DNA of 64,000 bases from positions 1,612,001 to 1,676,000 of the forward strand of contig NC_037311.1 of the NCBI RefSeq assembly GCF_000143535.2. Reading direction: 5' to 3'. Below the pieces are notes generated by a model that did no database searches, had not been told where the DNA came from, and worked only from the letters and a program-made list of their open reading frames with translations. This document shows, piece after piece, positions 1 to 12,600 of this stretch (position 1 is the first letter of the stretch; every line of letters begins with the position of its first letter). Made by a program: the position numbers and the translations under genes. Origin of the DNA: Botrytis cinerea B05.10 (taxonomy: Eukaryota; Ascomycota; Leotiomycetes; Helotiales; Sclerotiniaceae).

Positions 1-1442
1 TAGAGGGAAAGAGGGAAAGAATACAAAGAAACGCTAGCGCCTCACCCGCTAATACGTTGTCATCTGTATGATCCCATGATGTATACCTCGACGAAAAGAT
101 TAAGGTTAGGGCTGATCATACTACAACTTTATGTTTCTAGACACAGCACGCTTCCTCGAGTGGACCAAATACATGCATGTAGCTATCGAATCCATGGAGC
201 TCCGTCGTGATTGCAACTTCTGTTTACACTTATGCTTGAATAGCTTACAAGAAAAGAAAATCATTGTTCTGGCAGGCATACGTTCACTTCGTGTTTCTGG
301 TTCAGAAAACATTCGTTCGGCACATTAATCCGGGTGCGCGAATTTGGCACTTACCTTTTTACAGGGGCTCGCCTATCAACAGCTAAACCTTAACCGTCTT
401 AGCATTCTTATGACACGAAATATAGCTGCCATTTGCTGGTATGGAAGAAAAAGCATCATGTCAAGTAACATTGAGGAGAGTTCTTTCAGAAAGCTGCCTT
501 GCCAAAGCCCATCCCGTATGCATATGGGCCGATTATTCCTTTCATGGCTAGTCATCCACTGGGTTTATATCGCTTGGTGGGGTGATTTGGTACAGCAAGT
601 CGGAGAATATTGAACCGAGGATGACATTGCTCCAATATTTTCTAGAAAAGCAAATGTTTTTGAGAGATAGAATATTCACTACGAAACCCAAAGCAGGCAC
701 CAGTATCAAATCTATTCTAGCTACACAGAAATCTATTACATTCCCAATCTTTGCAATTCACATATGTACTGTCCTCTAAGCGTGCTGTGTAATCATTCAA
801 CAATCTTCCGGTATTAAAGACTTGCTTATTAATTGAATGCAGTATCCGACAGATGCGAGCAGTTGTATGACTGGGAAGAAATCTTACAGGTCATCAAGGC
901 GTTTCAAGAGATGACTCGCAATCTTGTGAGATGCTAACTTTGTAACTTTACCATAGCTTTATCACAACTTGACCACAAACAGTATGTTACAAAGGGGAAA
1001 AACACGTAACGGTGATGCATTAATGTTTGATCAGGCATGCATGCAAATAATGTACACCCATTCATAACGATGAGAAATCCCCACCGATTAGATACTCCAT
1101 TTTTGATTAACCACGAGATTACTGAGTTGGTTTATGAAAGAAAGGTACTACTATTCATTGCAGGATTATCTATAAACACAAAAATATAAGTTCCGAAGGA
1201 TTTTGAGATGATAATTGAGTTGAACGAAATGTGAATCTGCGTGAGTTTGTGTAAATCATGATGAAATTAGTAATAGAAAAGTCCTTATAATCTCACCAGA
1301 GGGAGCAATATGATACATAATATTTAGATCAGCCTAGACAAGGCGTCAGTATGAAGGGATTGGATGGGGGATCATCAGCCATGCGTCTAACTCAAACTTA
1401 CCAATAGCTAATATTGTTGAGCTTTTTTTGCTTGCTTGACAA
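1..1442. other. intergenic, no gene supported
   Basis: Only short open frames (under 90 codons) are present. None has a recognisable domain, a good start context or a plausible spliced partner. I see no RNA gene or repeat here. Confidence 0.5.
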
Positions 1443-1742
1443 CTTATGTCGTCTTTTTGGGACGAAAAGTGACAAGCCTCAAATTTTCAGTACAGATTGC
1501 TAATTCTGAGCATAAATTGCCAAATTTAAAAATAGATTGCTAGGTTTAGGTTTCTGTTGTACAATTATGCAATAACCTAATTGTTCTTTGAAATTCTATC
1601 TCTTTAGAAAATTTTACTATGTAATTGTTCAGTGATGCAATAATACGATTATAAAATTGTGTGATGTGCATTTAAACCTAACGATCTACATCTAAAAAGT
1701 CAAGTTTTGTTACTTTTCGACCCAAAAGACACCATATAACTG
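1443..1742. mobile_element. MITE-like element with long imperfect terminal inverted repeats
   Basis: The left arm (about 1443-1508) and the reverse complement of the right arm (about 1677-1742) align over roughly 60 bp. Shared blocks include TTAT near the tip, a GTCTTTT run, GGG, and CGAAAAGT followed by ACAA, with later weaker matches around AGAT and GTTAG/GCTAA. The 300-bp AT-rich interior has no coding capacity and repeats a short GATTGCTA-like word. Size, AT content and arms fit a non-autonomous miniature inverted-repeat DNA transposon. I could not define a target-site duplication, so the superfamily is open and the ends are accurate only to a few bases. Confidence 0.6.
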
Positions 1743-4700
1743 CTAGTAATCTAAAGATCAACTTTGCTATAGCATTAGCCAGCGAATTCATGATGATCGA
1801 TCTCCGAACTTATGCTTGACATATCATCAACTATAATGATCAATGGTTAAAGGTAAATCGATACTTGAAATGACTCTCAAGAATTTACTTCCGGCATGGG
1901 GCTCGAAGGTTGACCACTGAAAGTTCCTGTGCGTTTCTGTTTAGCAACCATCAACATCGTTCTTGCAATACAAAATGAGTCTTGGCTTGGAGATTTCCTG
2001 AAACAGTAAATGAAAATACACTTTGACATTGAAGCAAACGCATCACGATAATGAAGGGATTCCTCTGGCAATTGGAACCGCTTTGGAGCCACGGCACTGA
2101 AGATATTGAAACGCGTTAATTTCTTGGAAATTACGACGATAGACAGAGGCAACTATCAAGCTTCGCCTTTCTCTATTCCCGTCTTTCAGCTGAAAATATG
2201 AGTTTTTATTTTCTCTATCAGTTGTCTTCTCTCGAGTAAAAGCTTCAAAAATTCCCTCTCATTAACTTGATCAACATCTCTTTAGAAATTTTACTTCGCT
2301 GTGTTCTTTGGGGCCGTTGAACGCTTACCAGAGAACTCAGCATCTCATCCTCATTTGCGGAACCCTAGTTTCTGCTCCATGGGATACGCCTTCAACATAA
2401 AGGTAAGAGAGAGTATATCAAACAATATGGAGGAAAAGTGACTTAGGCTAAAGAATCCTCGCAGCTGATCCCACCGAAGAAACTCGTCTTCGACATTGGG
2501 TCTAGTTAGATTTAGCCATGAAGTATAGCTATGCTAGCTTCACCAGAGGACAAAAGTTCGAGGCGCAGATAACAAGATGACTTGCCATCTTCAATCTTTC
2601 CTCTCAAACACAACTAACCCATTCTGTCCTGCATGAGAAATGAGCTCGCATCAGCTCAAAGCGAAGGCCTATATTCTTACAACTCTGTATCGAAACAAGC
2701 AGGGGATAAGCCACTTGATTGGCCTCAGCACACCCGCAAAGAGTTCAGTGTAGAAAAGAGTGAAGTAAAAGGGTCCCGAAAGAGCACCTAACAAGACAAG
2801 CTTCTTCAAAACAAGTTTCTAGCATAATGAGAAACAAATGTAGATCTCAAAGATAAACTCTTGCAGTGGATTGTATCCTGCAGCACGAAGTTCGCTACCC
2901 AAGGCTAATGTACACTCGAGCACGCTGCGAGACTCTGTTGATGGATGAATAGTCACGCAAGATCAAAGGATTATCTGTTATCACCTACCGAACTACGTAT
3001 ATTCAGAGTGCTTGCTGAAAATTTCTACAAATACAGTATCAAGCGTCAGTATTTTGTCACTCGACATATACGCCTTCGGCAGGAACGAAATTTGGATATA
3101 GGGTAGTCCCCTGCAACTCCAGCTTTGAAGAAGTGTGTTTATTCTTGCCAATATGAAGCGGCATTTCTGGTATGATTTGTGGAGTGATCTATCAGTTCCA
3201 AGTTCGATATCGAAGTTCAATGTTGTGGCACTATGCCGCAGCCCCAGACTTTTCTCGTTGTCTTATTCAGCAGGCTTCTTATACTTGGCATCTTGTTACT
3301 CCTCTGAGCTGAAAGAGTCATCTATTTCATTACTATTTCCATCTTGAAGAGCTACCTATCTGCTCTGCGAAGGAGGATTGTATCCAAAAAGTTTTAGCGT
3401 CAAAATTCTGATTATTACCTTGAAAATTTAAATTTTGAGAATTTAAATTTTTATCTACTCACAGAAAGCGCGTGGATAGGACCATGGATATATACATGGG
3501 GTGGCACCAATGAGTGATTGGATCATGGAGTTGCACCTGCTCGTCTGATATCTATGCGCATTCATTCCTGCATCTTGCCTCGATATATTAGATATCCTTT
3601 GCATTGGTTACACGAGATCCTTGCTTGGTCACCTGCCTACGCGCATAATTCGCGTTCTTTCTACGAGGCAACTATGCCACACGTCTCTACAGACCCTGTT
3701 GCTGACTTAGTGGTAACCTAACGCAGAACTTTCCACTTCTGAGTCTACCAATAACTTGAGAGCGATATGGAGAATCATACTTGGAGATGCAGGACTGGGA
3801 ACATAGATCAGCCCTCTTCGAGGATGCTGACATCCTAGCAAGGGTAATGGATGTTGGAACACTTCGTTTTAGACCACATAGCATATTTAAAACTGCATCT
3901 AAATCTATCCTTTCTTCATCGAGCAACCCCTTCTAATTTTTCTTACGACAATAGATGAAGATGCTTGCCACTATCTCAATCACCAATTGCGATCTCAATT
4001 TAGATGTTGCTCTACTCCCCTCGATTCAAATCTCCGGTTCATCTCATCAGGTATTATTACATCTTGAAACCCCTTGAAATCTGGTGCGAGGTATCTACTC
4101 TTGATTCTTTTTTTATCACACACTCCAATCAATACCATTAAACACCATGTCTACTCTTGTTTTTGCGTCTACCATGGGAGATAATCAAAGACGGCGATAC
4201 TCCTTCAATCTTAATATGCGAAGCAAAAGAGTCGAGCATTATCGTTTCATGATTAATCTCACATGAAAGCTCTACATGTGAATGTTTTGGGTGCCTATAG
4301 CGAGGTAAAATTCTCCCAAATTTGGCACCTCTTGTCACACAACAGGTTTAATGTGCCTCTAATCGACTGACTATATGGTAGCTCTGTACCCTAACTCATT
4401 AATTCGGCCACTAATAGTTCTTCATTAGTCTGCACCAACCCGTTTTTGGCTTACACGTCTGATGAAATAATGTGATAACCGAAGGTCACAGTTTTTGGCT
4501 TGGTAGATCGCAGAGCCATCCATGCTAATCATGCAGATTTGACAAAATCCGTCCAGAGCTACAGGCCAAAATGGAAATAACTAATTGGAAGAGCAAGTAG
4601 CAACAACTAGAGTGCGTCCAACCAGGTTTTTCACAATCCATTGATAGTATTTTATCAGTTGGTCACGTGTTACCAGTTAGCCTACCTCAGGTCAGAGACA

Positions 4701-6492
4701 CGTGAAGATTTTCGGTATGCATTAGCTCTGACTGAATTTCTCTGAAGTTGCGATGTTCCATCCGGATAGGCTGAGCTTGGTAAATGAGTAAGTCCACAGT
4801 CTTGATATCGATGATAGTATTCTCTGGCCATGTCGTAGCACACATTTATTCTGAGTCAGGTAGCCCAACTTGCCCAAGAGCCAGAGAACTCAGTTACCGG
4901 ACGCCTCTCTCTTTTGATTGGCTTGTTGAATAGTCTGCCAAGCTGGGCATTTTTCTGTTCCGAACATACAATCCAAAAGAATGGACCTGCAGCCACCACA
5001 ACACTTGATTTCCACCCAATCGTCCATGCTACAGTTATGTGGACGCCGGTATCTAGTTTGAAATCAGCTGGAAGCCTTGAAAAAAAGAGCAAAAGAGTTT
5101 TCATCACACCTTCCGTCATATGTTTTGAGAATGGAGAGTAAGTGGTTTGCATGTATCTCCGTGGACTGACTCCTGTTCCAACAAACGAATTTTACGTCGA
5201 ATTCACTGCTACTGCACCATTAAACCGCCCCTCAGTCGTTACAAAAGTGCCGGCGCAGCGTGAGGGGATCCTTTCCCTGGCGCATAACAATTATTTCTCA
5301 CACAACCACCGTTCATGTATCCACAATAGATACTCTAGTCCCCAACTCCTTGATGAACATGAGTGCTTTAATTCCATTGATGACTTCTTGATTCTACATA
5401 CCTATGATTTTACTGACTACCAACACCATAAATTCATCAAATCTCTTACAGTTGTACGGGCCAAAACTGTTCCCAAGCCCATTGTATATTGATGAATCTG
5501 AATGCGTCGCATCTCTCTTTTTTGTCTTGAGTTCCATCTTGTTTTTGCGTTTACTTGAATCGACCCACTGGTTTTTTTCAGTCGTCCTTGAGAGAATGCG
5601 GCACATAGCTGCAGCGTCCCTTCGGCAAGGCGTGGTTTAAAATCTCCGCGGAAGATACAGACTCACCCTTACGGTATTGGAAACGGCTTTCATTCACTGT
5701 AATTTAAATTGCTTGTGTTTAGATCGAATGTGATTAAAGACCTGTAGCAGCCACAGTATCGACATGTCAAGACTGTTGCGGCGAACCGTTCTTGCCATGG
5801 AATCGATCCGGGAAGCATTTCATCCAAAGGACCGGGTACTTGCCGATTTGAGTATGTTCGAAAACATCATGCAGCAATGACAAAGGTGGTATTAGCTGCG
5901 GCTTGTGGGAAAAGAATGCTTGCACCCCTACGTTATGTGTAGGATATTTGGTATTATGAAACTGCAACCACAGCTTACCCAAAATCCCGGGATACTTGTC
6001 CGATCGCATTTTGAGTGGTCTTGGAGCCACGCTAAGCCATAATTGATCAGTTTGTTCTCTGTGTATCCGCTCAAGCAACTAAATCTTTCCGTCGTGTCTT
6101 TATGCGTGATGGTAATCTTCGAACAAAAAAAGCAAGCAACTGACTTCATCTCCACTGTGGCCTCAATCATGCTCGATTCCGTTGAGCTGAACATGTTTTG
6201 TACCATCAAAGCTCAATTTGAATCCGCTAGAGTACTAGGAATTAAGACTGCGAGATGGGAACTTGCAGTAGACGGGCTCGGGTCCACGAGTAATGCAGAG
6301 GCTTTGGTTATCGAGAGGTGTTTGCTGACTTGGAACTCGCTGTCTTATGGCATATTAGATGTCCAAATATCATTTAAGTGGTGATAGATGCTCTTTCCAG
6401 ATTATCAGCTTCACTGTTACTTCTGGTACAATAAGATAGCCCAACATTTTTATGATCAATTACACTTGCAACACCTCTGATTCACGATCATC
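1743..6492. other. long intergenic stretch, no gene supported
   Basis: Several open frames of 60-116 codons occur on both strands, but none shows a domain I recognise, a signal peptide or convincing splice signals. A short self-complementary AT palindrome lies near 3421-3451. Frames on the minus strand at 5767-6209 look partly coding-like but overlap each other in two registers, so they could at most be a relic. Confidence 0.4.
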
Positions 6493-7359
6493 ATGGAAAA
6501 CCCAACTCCAGTCAATCCAAAAGCCTCTTCATTCAACGGTGATAAATTTTCCAAGTCATTCACAGCGAAGCACAACCTCAATATTCATTCTAGGACTGTG
6601 CACAAAGAACTAGAGAGATGCTCGCTCTGCAATCACCCAGTAAAGAATCTCGTACAACATAATACGAGATATCATGCGGATATAAGCAAGGGAAGAAGAC
6701 AGTGTCAATACTGCCTTAGATGGTATATGCGGATTTGCGCGCACAAATGCTCTCGGCAGAGCCATCAGAGGTCACATGTCCCCATACCTTATGCACCGAC
6801 CCGCATTACTGAAGTCTTCAACGGTATGTATACAATTTAAGCTTTAGGAATATTTGTCTGTATCTTACAAGGAATAGACCACCTTCCCGGTACTCCCATC
6901 ATATGCCCACAGCATTCAACGAGTAGATCAGTCTCTTTGCTCTCTTTAAACAACCCTCCTTTGACAAATCGGGGGTCATGTTTCAAACTGCCTTCTAGTC
7001 AAACGGAATCTTCATCTCATTGGGCACACATAGATCTTTTGGTGAATATGAGAGTACCATTCGACCCGACCAACGGTTCGCCTGGGCTTGTATCAACTTA
7101 TCCGGATGGTATCAATGATACCATATCCATATCTCCAGATTTGGTTCTATACAACAAGGGGATCGCGTCAACCTCTTCGCCTCAAGGACAGTTTAACAGT
7201 GATTTACCAGATTACGATATCCCAATACCTAGTGTTGAATCTTGCGATGCAGATCATCCATCTGCAGAAGAACTAACAATGACTGGATGCGGATTCGACT
7301 GGATGACATGGAAGGAGCAGATGAGTTGCAATTTCAATGCAATAGAGCAGTGGCTATGA
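6493..7359 (+). CDS. C2H2-type zinc-finger protein, putative DNA-binding
   Basis: Two exons, 6493-6823 and 6872-7359, joined through a 48-bp intron with GTATGT donor and ACAAG acceptor, give 272 residues. The N-terminal third holds a zinc-finger array. A first finger-like segment (about residues 15-38) keeps the HSRTVH end but has lost its Cys pair. A second finger (about 43-62) has CSLC followed by two His. A third (about 71-87) has CQYC and a His/Cys end, so it is C2HC-like. The rest is Ser/Pro-rich and acidic near the C-terminus, as in many fungal transcription factors. The role (nuclear DNA binding) is inferred from the fingers only; no target or pathway can be read. The start is the first ATG of the frame, in the context TCATCATGG. 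Confidence 0.65.
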
Positions 7360-8756
7360 CTTGATCGGAGATGGAGTTTATTTGATTGTAAAATGTATCA
7401 TCAATATTGAATATGTGGATTATGGGAGGATTTCATGACCGCGTTATCGTGCATCGTTGGCAAAATCACTTGCGTCAAAATTTACATCTGGTTGATTCCA
7501 CCATTGTATACGTACCAACTTGGCTTGCGACATGACTGATGCATACCAGTATCTAGTCAAGTTCATTATCTCTCCATATACACCCTAAAATTGATTATCT
7601 TTTGACTTTTCAACCTAGATGTACATCCACGCTTTCGCTTCTTACCTTACATTTCCGCTCTTAACTTCTTCCAGGGCAAGGATCAGTCACTGATATGACC
7701 GTTTAGCTTGTAAAAATCAAGCCTCAAATAATCCAAGACAGAAAAATCACCACTCCAAAACAAGGGGAAAGAGAAATCCATGTACGTCGGGGTTTAGTGA
7801 GATATGGGTGTGACACTCTTGACTGGTACACTGAAGTGCTGGCATGATTAGCTTCTCGATTGACGCGTTTCTCAACAAGCGGAGAATGTTTCTGAGAAAT
7901 ATATAGAAAGAAAGTTTCTATTGTATCGCATCAAATGGCTCGAGGTTCCGATATTGAGTTCGAGACAGGTGCCAAATTCAGTAATCATAGACAGCTTCGT
8001 CAGATACGTGACGAAGATGACGATAATAATTTTTGTCTTATTATTGCTATTGCATCAGAAGATATAAATGTACGAAGAAAAGACGCCAGCAACTAGACTG
8101 AGGCGAACAATGTTATAATGGATTCTTTAAAACTTTTGGAAGCACTACCTTCTAGCTTCAAGCTACACAACAGCCTCCTCAGAATCTCCCTGCCTTGTCC
8201 CCAATGTCAACCTACTATACATGAGTTTTCGAGGAGATTCAAAGACTGACAATCCAAATCCGTCCAAATTTGGTCACAGAAATACAGTTTAGCAGAAGTG
8301 CGGCTTCAAATTGACTACAGTAGCCGGAGCAAGGAGGTTGGATTAAGGTTGATATCCGCGGAGCGCGACTCACCCCGCCATCAGACCGCAGCATTAGCTC
8401 GCATAGGCCACCTCGTGGAGTTGGAAAACAGAGTGGGTTTAGTCTGATAGTTTCTGTGTGCCATAATTGATTGCCGACTACAATCTCGTGGTATCCGGAA
8501 TGTTGTGTCTGTACTTGTGTCTTGGATTTCGCATCCGCTTCGCGTCCGTCTGTGGCCAAGTCGTGACTTAGTCAGTATTTTTATGGTGAGGGCACGTGCA
8601 TGGCCATGCTTACGTGAATTTTGGCCACACCACGGGCTCTCAGAATAAAACATCGATCGTATACTTGACATTTCCACGTATGCAAAGTGACCAGTTCTTC
8701 TTGATATTACTTCTCTTCACCAATCTTTTCACAACCTAGTAAGCAATCCCACGCAG
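7360..8756. other. intergenic, no gene supported
   Basis: AT-leaning DNA between the zinc-finger gene and a possible small gene. Minus-strand open frames of about 100 codons around 8239-8677 overlap one another in different registers and have no recognisable domain. Confidence 0.4.
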
Positions 8757-8763
8757 TATATAA
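8757..8763 (+). promoter_or_regulatory. TATA box candidate upstream of small ORF
   Basis: TATATAA 54 bp before the ATG at 8817, followed by a pyrimidine-rich CTCCGCTCCCC stretch typical of fungal start regions. It is the main reason to keep the small ORF downstream. Confidence 0.35.
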
Positions 8764-8816
8764 TCCACTCCGCTCCCCAGGCGCACTGTTTCGTGAAAGC
8801 AAATCTACATTCCAAT

Positions 8817-9059
8817 ATGTACCAGCATTGCCCCAAAATGCGACAAGAACGATCAATCACCATTCAAGCCCACTTTTCAGCTTATTTTAGCGAAATATCC
8901 TTCGATTATCCTAGGATGCACAAATCTCACGATAATATCACCAAGTCAAGCAGAAAGAGAGTAGTTTGGCCTTCAGTTGTAGCAGTCTGCGCAATTTGTG
9001 TTGTTCTCATCAGCATGTATCCAGCGGTGCATCTTGGTTCTAGTCTGGAATTTGTATAG
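8817..9059 (+). CDS. possible small single-pass membrane protein (80 aa)
   Basis: An 80-codon frame starting at the ATG at 8817. The C-terminal half carries a hydrophobic segment of about 22 residues (from VVWPSVVAV to the MYPAV region) after a basic SSRKR stretch, which suggests one membrane span with the N-terminus cytoplasmic. I recognise no family. Support is a TATA box 54 bp upstream and the placement of the hydrophobic segment. Against it are its length and the lack of any conserved motif. It could be chance. Confidence 0.22.
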   Translation: MYQHCPKMRQERSITIQAHFSAYFSEISFDYPRMHKSHDNITKSSRKRVVWPSVVAVCAICVVLISMYPAVHLGSSLEFV

Positions 9060-9570
9060 TTAGCAAAATCGCGGAACTTGCGCCAGTGCATCGGTTTCGC
9101 CGGCAATTTCTCAAGTCGCGAACAGCTATCACGAGGTTGACTGCCGATAACGTTTAAGTTTTTGCAGATCGCTAAACAAGGTAGGTGGAAGCTGCGGGGT
9201 ATGGAATGACTTCAATCTACTCTATCCTGATTGGCCTTTTGCGATATTGTTATGTCACTAGGGCTCTACAATTCTTCACCTGTAAATAGCCTGGAAGGAG
9301 GATTCATCTTCCATGTCTAGGTCATTGCTCTTCATTTATCGAATTCCCTACAATGACGAGACTTCACACCACATTAAAGTTAGAGTTGGCAGTGTCATTC
9401 TAAACTAGGATCCACTTTTATAATCGTCCATTCGTATTTACACAGGCTAAATTCCCATGGTTGACATTTTATTTGCGCTCCAACTACAGTGTTAGGATCA
9501 ACGTGCTTAAGTGGTCTTGAAGAAGCAATGTAATGTCGTAGTGGGTCTCTTCACAATGCCTATGATTTGA
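9060..9570. other. upstream region of the DUF5695 gene
   Basis: No coding potential seen. Presumably 5' regulatory DNA of the secreted protein gene that starts at 9673. Confidence 0.4.
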
Positions 9571-9578
9571 TATAAAAG
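9571..9578 (+). promoter_or_regulatory. TATA box of the DUF5695 gene
   Basis: TATAAAAG lies 102 bp before the ATG at 9673, a normal distance for a fungal core promoter. Confidence 0.55.
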
Positions 9579-9672
9579 CCCTTTGTTGTTGCTATCATTA
9601 TGAGCTCCGCTCTAATAAAGGTTATGTTGATGGTCTCAACGCATCGTTCAAGACTTTGACACGACTCAAATC

Positions 9673-12600
9673 ATGTTTGTTCTCCACAGGATCATTGGAT
9701 TATCCACTATTCTTTTCACGGCAGTCTCTAGTCAATATCTTTCCCTAAACTCTGGTAGCCTGAATGCCAGACTCAATTCTACGAGTCAGACACTTGCATC
9801 TTTGGTCCCAAAGTCCTTGACAACATTCGATTTCTCTCCTTTCGATCTTCTTTCACAGAGAAATGCAAACGGAAATTATCATGTTGGTGATATAACACTC
9901 AGGTATCGAGCTGTTGGAACCAATTCATGGATCAGTGTCGATTCCGCTGTAGCTAGAAATGCGGTGACTTCCACTGGTGCCACTTCCGCAAATCTCGCAC
10001 CAACCTTACCATCAAGAATCCCTTTGGACATCACGAGAGCTTGGTCCGTTACTGGAGCAGATGTCAATCTCAATTTTACTATAATCAACAAAAGTAATAC
10101 CAGTATTGAAATTGGAGCACTCGGATTCCCTATCGAGTTCAATAGTATCTTCACAGGTAGAACAGCAGTAGCTACTCAGCAATTGTGCTCCCTTGTAGAT
10201 CCAAACATTGGCCTTGATGGTGGCTATCTCCGCGTAACTCCATTGTCTGGAACGGGTCCAGCACTTGTAGTGACACCACTGGGACATACACCCCTCGAAG
10301 GATGGCGGTTTCTGGAAGAAGACACGAACACCGCACTCTACTATCAAAGCCAAACTTTTGAAGGGTTCTATTCTTGGGAGACTTATACCTTAGCATATAC
10401 CCAGAATGAATGGAATGGAACGAGTCCTTGGAATCCTGGTACATCAGTAGTGCTCACGGCAGGCCAATCGATTACCAAGGGATTGAGGTTTTCTGCTTCG
10501 AGTAGTATCAGCAATATCGAAACCACTGTAGCAAACACAGGAACTCCTATTGCTATTGGCGTACCGGGATACATCATTCCCCAGGTAAGCGAAAAGTTTC
10601 TACACTTACTCTCATAACAATCTTTTTGCATGGCTTATTTAATTTGTACATTCGAAACGTCCCTAACGGAACTCCGTTCCCTATTATTACATTGCATTAA
10701 TTTGTGCCCAGAAGTGTTTCTGACGCTCAACAGGATCTTACAGCTCAGTTATTTTTGCAACACAATTCACCTGTCTCTTCCATCACATCAACTCCTGCCG
10801 GAGCCTTCACATTTACTGCTACGACAGCTAATAAGTATAACCTCACTCCCAGCCCCTCTGCATTCGGAAGAGTGCGAGTGACAATTAAATATACTGATGG
10901 ACTTGTACAAACGGTGAACTATGTCATCACCCTTTCAGCACCCTCAGCTGTATCTACGCTGGGCACATTTCTAACAACGAAACAATGGCTTTCAAATACC
11001 AGTGATCCCTTCGGTAGAGCACCATCTGTTATATCATATGATCGCTCAGTCAATGCTCAGGTTCTTCAAGATCCGAGAGTCTGGATCTCCGGGTTGAGTG
11101 ATGAAGGAGGAGCTGGATCTTGGCTTTCTGCAACGATGAAGCAGGCAATTTCACCCAACGCAGCTGAGGTGACAAAATTGGAACAATTTGCTACCCAAAC
11201 ATTATGGGGGAATCTCCAAAACCCTAACTATAGCGTCAAGAAAAGCGTTTTTTACTACCAGCCTGGTGCTGTTTCTTACAATTATCTATCCTCGATAAAT
11301 TGGGGCAATTGGTGGAGTTGGAACAAAGCGGACGCGTATGATACCGGAAGGACCTACGACTATGTTCATGTTACTGCTGCTTACTGGGCTCTTTATCGAG
11401 TTGCTAGGTTTTATCCTACTCTCGTCACTCGGCAGACCTGGCAATGGTACTTGAATCAAGCTTATGAGACTATCATCTATGCTACCGGTCCAAACACAGG
11501 ATACGTCAATGTAGGGTTGATGGGCGAGACTGTTTGGGGATATGTTTTGCAAGATCTACAAAATGAAGGTAATTCTACTGCAGCGAATGCAGTTATAGCT
11601 GCGATGAAAACAAGAGCAAATTCGTGGAATAGTGAGGCTGTACCTTTTGGAAGTGAGATGGCTTGGGATTCTACTGGGCAGGAGGGAGTTTATTATTGGT
11701 CCAAGTAAGTAATCCGGGATTTATATACGATTCTCGCTAATTCTTTTGTACTTTTAGCTATTTCGGCTTGACAACTACGGTAACGAAAACAATTAATTCG
11801 ATTTTGGGGTACATGCCCACGGTAAGCCATTGGGCCTGGAATGGCAATGCTAGAAGATATTGGGATTTCATGTAAGTCGATCACACTCAACACATTCGTG
11901 TTTCAAATCGTGTAGATAGAGCTGAAATGAGCTAACGAACGAAAGCTACGGAGGTAAATTAATGAGATACGAAAGAATGGGTCATCACTATGGCTCCGGC
12001 TTAAATGCTCTTCCCTTGCTATCACACTTTGAACAAAACCCCTCTCAGACATATTTGCTCAGAGTAGGATATGGCGGAACAAACGGACCATTATCTAACA
12101 TCGACCACGATGGTTTCGCCTCAGCCGCTTTTCACACCTGGCCCGATACCATGGCCTGGGACGGCTACAGCGGGGATTACGGATGCAATTTCTTGGGTCT
12201 AGCTTTAGGCTCTGGCGTCTACGTCGTGGATGATGCTGCATTGGGTCTTGTTGCTTTTGGTGGGATAGTCTCGGGCTCGAGCTCTTCATGGACTGTAGAG
12301 CCGAGAGATGCGGTGAGGAGGAAAGTATTCATCGCACAGCTGGGATTTAAGTTTACGGTTGATGCCGCGGCTATCGAAAGCGTGACACACAAGAACGGAG
12401 CGGTGCAGATTACTATTGTGCCGAGTGTTAAGACGGTGAGTGAGATGGCAATTGCAAGTTCGACGATTTTGAGAATCACGAAGACAGCGCAGGTGGGGAA
12501 GGTGGGGAGTGCGGTTGTGGCTGGTTTGAGTGCTTTGAAGGGTGGATGGGCTGTGGATCTTAAGGGTGGGAGTGTGGTTGTTTCAGTTACTTTTGCGTAA
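9673..12600 (+). CDS. secreted DUF5695-type putative glycoside hydrolase
   Basis: Four exons (9673-10584, 10734-11704, 11758-11871, 11946-12600) give 883 residues. All introns are GT-AG and the joined frame is open. Residues 1-20 form a signal peptide ending near AVSSQ, so the protein is predicted to be secreted. The N-terminal half looks like a beta-sandwich (GDITLRYR, then NLNFTIINKS). The C-terminal half is rich in Trp/Tyr/Gly motifs such as WAWNGNARRYWDFI, MGHHYGSGLNALPLL and WDGYSGDYGCNF, as in alpha-helical-barrel carbohydrate enzymes. The pattern matches my memory of DUF5695 proteins, which are treated as glycoside-hydrolase-like; the substrate is unknown. The first intron could instead end at 10711, but that acceptor breaks the frame, so 10733 was chosen. 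Confidence 0.75.

Noticed and set aside
5767..6209. Overlapping minus-strand frames that look partly coding
   Set aside because: Two registers compete, no family recognised, no splice path joins them.
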